The notes beneath the pieces are model-generated. The model did not search any database. It was not told the DNA's origin and saw only the letters and a list, made by a program, of their open reading frames with translations. Shown one piece after another: positions 5,907 to 9,156 of a stretch of 9,156 nucleotides of DNA (position 1 is the stretch's first letter; every line of letters starts with the position of its first letter). Made by a program: the position numbers and the translations under genes. Origin of the DNA: HGM04593 sp045631205 (GTDB lineage: Bacteria; Bacteroidota; Bacteroidia; Bacteroidales; Bacteroidaceae); NCBI GenBank assembly GCA_045631205.1, contig JAZQUI010000029.1, positions 1 through 9,156 on the forward strand, given 5' to 3'.

Positions 5907-6467
5907 TTAGAAGTTTATAATCGATGGTATATCTTCGGCTCTGAATGTACCGCCTATTAGTATTACGCGTGCCTGTTTAAGATAAGATTGCTCTGTTGCC
6001 TCATCAAACTCTTTCAAGGTGCTTATCACAAGTATTGAGCATAGACCACCCTCGCCATATTTATAGAAGAAGTAATTGCATTCTCCACCTCCCTCGTTTG
6101 TAGTGAGCAGGGTGGTGTAGTTGTATTTCTTGTATGTTTTTGTAGCCAATAGTTCGGCTGCGGCAAGCAGTTCTTTTTCCTGTCTTGTCCTGTTGGTATT
6201 TATATTTACATTGCGTATAAAGTCTATCTTATTGATGAAATCTTTAACTTCGAATCCTGTAACAGCAAGCATTAAGCCACAATTGTCGGCGGCGAGTGTG
6301 AGCATTGCCTTTGAAATGTAAAAGTGGTTTATGCCGGGTGAATCGGCTGCTGTGGCGGTGGCAAAGAAGTTGTCTATGTCGTCGTAATTGTTCTCATTCG
6401 TTTTGTTTGCGCTCGCAGTGAGTGAGAAAGTTAGTATTGCAAGCAGTGCGAAAATCCTGGTTTTCAT
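5907..6467 (-). CDS. DUF4252-like exported protein
   Basis: A 186-residue protein with a signal peptide (MKTRIFALLAILTFSLTASA, cut near A20-N21). After it come a short acidic stretch with IDNFF, the segment HFYISKAMLTL, a middle KIDFIRNVNINTN, and near the C-terminus GLCSILVIS and ARVILIGGTFRAEDI. That order resembles DUF4252, a Bacteroidota family often encoded beside ECF sigma factors; the match is by eye and unverified. The start at 6467 is preferred: the open frame continues upstream to 6731, but that part is low-complexity His/Arg-rich sequence antisense-framed over the neighbouring gene. It lies 17 bases after the putative anti-sigma gene and 12 bases before the next exported protein, indicating one operon. 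Molecular role unknown; family assignment moderate. Confidence 0.8.
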   Translation of the reverse strand: MKTRIFALLAILTFSLTASANKTNENNYDDIDNFFATATAADSPGINHFYISKAMLTLAADNCGLMLAVTGFEVKDFINKIDFIRNVNINTNRTRQEKELLAAAELLATKTYKKYNYTTLLTTNEGGGECNYFFYKYGEGGLCSILVISTLKEFDEATEQSYLKQARVILIGGTFRAEDIPSIINF

Positions 6468-6484
6468 ATATTTGTTGTTTTTAG

Positions 6485-7024
6485 TTACTTGATGGTGATT
6501 TGCTTTGTAAGCTGGCTTTTTGCCGTAGCGCCTATACTTTGCAACTGTGCAGCGGTGTTTATACTGTTTTCCCTTCCGCTGTTCATTACCATTGCAAGGT
6601 GGGCAAAGGTGGCGTTTATGTGTATGGCGGCCTCTTCGGGGGTGCTGAATGTGTCTTGCGGCCGTTGCTCTCTGTTGTGTAACATAAAGATGAGCACGAC
6701 GGTAGCCGCGGCTGTGGCAAGGCTGCCCCAAAGTGGGCGCTGTGGTATTTTAAGTATTCTGCGGCGTTGCCCCATGGGTGTAGTTGTATTTGTACTCGGG
6801 GCACCTTTCTTTTCTGCAAAGTTGTCAATGAGGGTTTCGAGGCGTGCTTCGAGCCCCTCGGGTATTTCACATTCGCTGGGCAACATTGCAAGCAGCAGCG
6901 CTTTCTCTCGCTCTATCTCTGCGGGTAACTCCTCTTCGCAGAGTATGCGGCGCAACTCGTACTCTTCTTCGATGGTTGTTGTGCCGTCGTAGAATTTGTT
7001 TATAAGTTCTTTTATGTTGTCCAT
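6485..7024 (-). CDS. Single-pass membrane protein, putative anti-sigma factor
   Basis: A 179-residue inner-membrane protein. The first ~75 residues are an acidic helical cytoplasmic region (KELINKFYDGTTTIEEEYEL at 5-24), the pattern of the small proteins that accompany ECF sigma factors in the Bacteroidales. After a basic stretch (RRR at 87-89) one transmembrane helix spans about 98-115, placing the C-terminal ~60 residues in the periplasm. That part has DTFSTPEEA (124-132) and MVMNSG (145-150), which I recall as a recurrent feature of such partners. No zinc-binding HxxxCxxC motif and no FecR domain is seen, so it is not a canonical ZAS or FecR anti-sigma factor. The gene begins 4 bases after the sigma stop codon, suggesting translational coupling. 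The anti-sigma role is inferred from position and topology. Confidence 0.85.
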   Translation of the reverse strand: MDNIKELINKFYDGTTTIEEEYELRRILCEEELPAEIEREKALLLAMLPSECEIPEGLEARLETLIDNFAEKKGAPSTNTTTPMGQRRRILKIPQRPLWGSLATAAATVVLIFMLHNREQRPQDTFSTPEEAAIHINATFAHLAMVMNSGRENSINTAAQLQSIGATAKSQLTKQITIK

Positions 7025-7028
7025 ATAT

Positions 7029-7505
7029 CTATGTGTTATAATATTTCCTTAACTCTTTCCTTACTCTCGATAGTATTGTGCGTATGTTTGTTGGGGTGAG
7101 GCCTGTGAACTTTGCTATCTCCTCGGTGCTTGCTCCCTGCATACGCATCTCTAACATAAGCCGTTGTTTGTGTGGCAGTTTGTCTATGTATTTCTGTGTA
7201 AAGTCGGCAAAGTCGGTAATCTCATAGTCGGTGCAATCGGTGTCGGGAAGCTCTTCGTCTAGTTCATCGGTTGCTTGCCTGTTTTTCTCTCGCCACCGGT
7301 CTGCGCAGATGTTCAAGAGTATTTTTGCGCAGAAACTCCATCGGTTTTCAATATCGTCGAGTTGCCGGTGCCTTTCCCAAAGTTTCAAATAGAGTGTCTG
7401 CACGGCATCTTGCGCCTCGCAGCTGTCGCCCAGTGATTTTATGGCAAGGGCATACAGCCTGCGGTGCAGTGGCAGATACTGTTTTTTGAACTCTTCTGTT
7501 GTCAT
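7029..7505 (-). CDS. ECF-type RNA polymerase sigma-70 factor
   Basis: An alternative sigma factor of the extracytoplasmic function group, directing RNA polymerase to a small regulon. The 158 residues hold sigma region 2 at about 5-75 (DAVQTLYLKLWERH at 33-46 and the -10-binding helix through NICADRWREK at 65-74), a short acidic linker (80-100), and region 4 at about 103-155 with the helix-turn-helix STEEIAKFTGLTPTNIRTIL. There are no region 1 or 3 domains. The start at 7505 (MTTEEFKKQY) fits the family. An open frame runs 23 codons further upstream to 7574, but that part is basic and not family-like. It heads a four-gene operon, and many such factors activate their own promoter. No clear housekeeping promoter is visible in the 204-base gap to the divergent permease. 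Confidence 0.95.
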   Translation of the reverse strand: MTTEEFKKQYLPLHRRLYALAIKSLGDSCEAQDAVQTLYLKLWERHRQLDDIENRWSFCAKILLNICADRWREKNRQATDELDEELPDTDCTDYEITDFADFTQKYIDKLPHKQRLMLEMRMQGASTEEIAKFTGLTPTNIRTILSRVRKELRKYYNT

Positions 7506-7619
7506 CCTCTTTTTTGTCGGTTTTATGTGTTTCTGTAAGTGTGACGGTTGAACGGGTGGAAATGTTACACGCAATGTGCATTTTTTTTGAAAAACTGCTA
7601 CTAAACTTTTCAGTGTGGT

Positions 7620-7631
7620 GCAAATTAAATA
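7620..7631 (-). promoter_or_regulatory. Motif shared with the rsmI upstream region
   Basis: GCAAATTAAATA is identical to 4501-4512. On the minus strand it gives TTAATTTG, a near match to the -7 consensus, 115 bases before the sigma start codon. No TTTG occurs at the expected -33 distance. It is a weak promoter candidate for the ECF operon. Confidence 0.25.
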
Positions 7632-7680
7632 AAAAAAGGTAAAAGCTTGGTTCGAAAGGTGGTTTTTTAAAAACTATGGT

Positions 7681-7688
7681 TATATTCG
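7681..7688 (+). promoter_or_regulatory. Candidate permease -7 element
   Basis: TATATTCG matches TAnnTTTG with the same C-for-T deviation as the tdk promoter, and both are followed by CA. Transcription would start near 7695, about 15 bases before the ATG. No TTTG is found 19-21 bp upstream, so this is a half-promoter by sequence. Confidence 0.35.
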
Positions 7689-7709
7689 CAGAATAAAGTT
7701 GATGTTTAT

Positions 7710-8858
7710 ATGAAATATCAGGAAATTACTTTGGGGCGTTTTCTGCGCATAGTGTTGGTACTGGCGGTGATGACTATATCTTATTTTGTACTCAACAGTC
7801 TTAGCAGTGTGCTGTTGCCCTTTGCTGTTGCGTGGTTGCTTGCCTATCTGCTGTACCCTATGGTATGTTTTGTGCAGAAGAGGCTGCGTTTCACATATCG
7901 TTTGCCGTCGATAATTGCGGTGATGCTTTTTGTACTTGTGCTTATAGCGGCTGTATTTATGCTCATAGTTCCCTCTATGGTTAGGGAACTTGCGCAGTTC
8001 AACAGTATTGCAATCTCTTTTTTGAGCGATAATATAAAGAACCCATCTATTCCGCCCGTAGTGGTGGAGTACTTGCGTGGCGTTGCAAATGAAGAGGGGG
8101 TGATGGCTTTGTTGCAGAACTCCGGTGTTCAGGAACTGCTGAGCGAATTTGCACAACGTACACAGATGCTTCTTGTGGGCACTGTGAACGTTGTTGTGCA
8201 GCTTTTTGGTGTTTTCATCACCTTGCTTTATATGTTCTTCATTCTTCTCGATTACGAGCGTCTTTCCGAAGAATGGCCTCTCTATCTGCCTGTGCGTTGG
8301 CGAGGCGTGGCGGGCAAGTTGTCGAGCGACCTTGTACACGGAATGAACCAATATTTCCGTGGTCAGGCTCTTGTGGCACTATGCGTGGGTGTACTTTTTG
8401 CTGTGGGTTTTGTGATAATAGATTTCCCCATAGCAATTGGTTTCGGTATCTTCATTGGTGTGCTTAATCTTGTGCCTTATATGCAGATACTCTCTCTCTT
8501 GCCCATGGTGCTGCTAGCCTTGATGAAGGCTGCAAACACGGGCGACAATTTCTGGTTGGTGTTTGTGGGCGCTCTCACGGTGCTCTGCATTGTACAGGTG
8601 ATACAGGATTTGCTTCTTGTTCCTTGTATTATGGGACGTCGTATGAACCTGCACCCGGCATTGATTTTGCTTTCGCTTTCGGTGTGGGGAAAATTGCTTG
8701 GTGTGCTTGGGCTTATTGTTGCTCTGCCGCTTACAACTCTTTTGCTTGGCTATTTGAAGCGTTACCACGAAATAAACAGTGAACTCCCTGCGGGGTACGA
8801 AAATCCGTTGGAAGAGGCGGTAGATAGTGTCAATTTCAGTAAAAAAACACACGAATAG
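7710..8858 (+). CDS. AI-2E/PerM-family permease
   Basis: A 382-residue polytopic inner-membrane protein of the family named after E. coli TqsA and PerM (PF01594), whose members export autoinducer-2 or act as ion antiporters; the real substrate is usually unknown. Hydrophobic segments lie at about 11-29, 32-50, 68-88, 152-180, 218-238, 240-272, 283-300 and 315-349, a typical eight-span layout. The soluble stretch at 90-150 is the usual periplasmic loop. Signature pieces are YFRGQALVAL (215-224), GVLNLVPYMQI (250-260), QVIQDLLLVPCIMGRRMNLHP (296-316), and the closing VWGKLLGVLGLIVALPLTT (325-343). It is divergent from the ECF sigma gene by 204 bases. No terminator is visible before the tRNA promoter, so transcripts may read into tRNA-Lys and end at its terminator. 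I would not infer quorum sensing from the name. Confidence 0.93.
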   Translation: MKYQEITLGRFLRIVLVLAVMTISYFVLNSLSSVLLPFAVAWLLAYLLYPMVCFVQKRLRFTYRLPSIIAVMLFVLVLIAAVFMLIVPSMVRELAQFNSIAISFLSDNIKNPSIPPVVVEYLRGVANEEGVMALLQNSGVQELLSEFAQRTQMLLVGTVNVVVQLFGVFITLLYMFFILLDYERLSEEWPLYLPVRWRGVAGKLSSDLVHGMNQYFRGQALVALCVGVLFAVGFVIIDFPIAIGFGIFIGVLNLVPYMQILSLLPMVLLALMKAANTGDNFWLVFVGALTVLCIVQVIQDLLLVPCIMGRRMNLHPALILLSLSVWGKLLGVLGLIVALPLTTLLLGYLKRYHEINSELPAGYENPLEEAVDSVNFSKKTHE

Positions 8859-8898
8859 AAGAAAATTCGGCATTTTAAGCAAAAAAACTCCCAAATTG

Positions 8899-8929
8899 TT
8901 TGCAGGTATAAAAAAAATGCATACCTTTG
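8899..8929 (+). promoter_or_regulatory. tRNA-Lys promoter
   Basis: TTTG (8899-8902), exactly 19 bases, then TACCTTTG (8922-8929): an exact fit to the Bacteroidota housekeeping consensus. Transcription should begin near 8936, leaving a leader of about 19 bases removed by RNase P. A short inverted repeat, GGTAT (8905-8909) and ATACC (8921-8925), spans the spacer and may be incidental. Confidence 0.88.
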
Positions 8930-8954
8930 CACTCGCTTAACGGCACTTCAGGTA

Positions 8955-9027
8955 GATTCGCTAGCTCAGCAGGTAGAGCACATCCCTTTTAAGGATGGGG
9001 TCCTGGGTTCGAGCCCCAGGCGAATCA
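8955..9027 (+). tRNA. tRNA-Lys (anticodon TTT)
   Basis: A complete cloverleaf: acceptor GATTCGC (8955-8961) with GCGAATC (9020-9026), D arm GCTC...GAGC, anticodon stem CATCC with GGATG enclosing loop CTTTTAA (8986-8992) with anticodon TTT at 8988-8990, and T arm CTGGG-TTCGAGC-CCCAG. The discriminator base is A9027. CCA is not encoded (CGA follows), so the end must be added by tRNA nucleotidyltransferase, as is usual in this phylum. It reads the AAA and AAG lysine codons. Confidence 0.98.
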
Positions 9028-9036
9028 CGAAGAATT

Positions 9037-9066
9037 AAGGGGAAAGTTAAAAGCTTTCCCCTTTTT
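9037..9066 (+). terminator. tRNA-Lys terminator
   Basis: AAGGGGAAAG (9037-9046) pairs with CTTTCCCCTT (9054-9063) over a 7-base loop, with two further inner pairs possible, and TTTTT completes the tail (9062-9066). It begins ten bases after the tRNA and would end both the tRNA transcript and any read-through from the permease gene. Confidence 0.92.
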
Positions 9067-9156
9067 GTATATATCAGAGTGGGCAAATCGGTGGTTATCA
9101 AATGTTTATTAGTTAGATAGTAGAGCAAATTGTTTAACAAACAACGCGACCGTTGA

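Noticed and set aside
6468..6731. An 88-codon upstream extension of the DUF4252-like frame
   Set aside because: It is His/Arg-rich shadow coding of the putative anti-sigma gene; the signal peptide starts at 6467.
7506..7574. A 23-codon upstream extension of the sigma factor frame
   Set aside because: The extra residues are basic and not part of sigma region 2; MTTEEFKKQY is the family-like start.
7680..8351. A 223-codon minus-strand open frame over the permease gene
   Set aside because: It is His/Gln/Lys-rich with no domain and mirrors hydrophobic transmembrane codons on the other strand.
9099..9129. A promoter-like pair on the minus strand (TTTG-N19-AACATTTG)
   Set aside because: The -7 box deviates at its first base and the transcript would run antisense into the tRNA terminator with no gene to serve; probably chance in AT-rich DNA.
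9028..9156. Integration site for a mobile element at the tRNA-Lys 3' end
   Set aside because: No repeat of the tRNA 3' end and no integrase appear in the remaining bases; the window ends too soon to say more.

Overview
This window looks like chromosomal backbone DNA from a member of the Bacteroidales (Bacteroidota), probably close to Bacteroides or Prevotella. The evidence is a Bacteroides-like 5S rRNA, promoters of the TTTG-N19-TAnnTTTG type, starts without strong Shine-Dalgarno sequences, a tRNA gene without an encoded CCA end, and protein families typical of the phylum (a Cbp1-like lipoprotein, a DUF4252-like protein, and an ECF sigma operon with a one-pass membrane partner). I see no phage, insertion sequence, CRISPR array or plasmid genes.

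Layout. Positions 1-179 hold the end of an rRNA operon: a short stretch of 23S-5S spacer, the 5S gene and a strong terminator. A block of five minus-strand genes follows at 298-4426. From left to right these are an orphan family 2 glycosyltransferase, a flavodoxin-fold NAD(P)H oxidoreductase, a YjjG-type HAD phosphatase, a coiled-coil lipoprotein resembling Cbp1, and rsmI. Transcription runs the other way, so rsmI is the first gene of an rsmI-lipoprotein pair that ends at a hairpin (2847-2870); the HAD gene has its own terminator (2074-2106). Thymidine kinase (tdk, 4631-5239) is transcribed divergently from rsmI. It converges, at a perfect 16-bp hairpin, on a four-gene minus-strand operon (7505 down to 5334) encoding an ECF sigma factor, a one-TM putative anti-sigma factor, a DUF4252-like exported protein and an unrecognised exported protein. 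Divergent from the sigma gene is an AI-2E/PerM-family permease (7710-8858), followed by tRNA-Lys(TTT) with a textbook promoter and terminator. The last 90 bases hold nothing I can call.

How the genes work together. The ECF operon is the clearest functional unit: a regulator, its likely membrane tether or antagonist, and two exported proteins that are probably its output or its sensor arm. It has no FecR domain and no TonB-dependent receptor. The other genes are housekeeping: translation (5S, tRNA-Lys, RsmI), pyrimidine nucleotide metabolism (Tdk, possibly the YjjG-like nucleotidase) and cell-surface functions (lipoprotein, glycosyltransferase, permease).

There is no gene-free stretch longer than about 210 bases. 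The largest gaps are 135-297, 4427-4630 and 7506-7709. I did not find a clearly new system. The points most worth a second look are the ECF operon with its unassigned exported proteins and several short repeated motifs upstream of genes.
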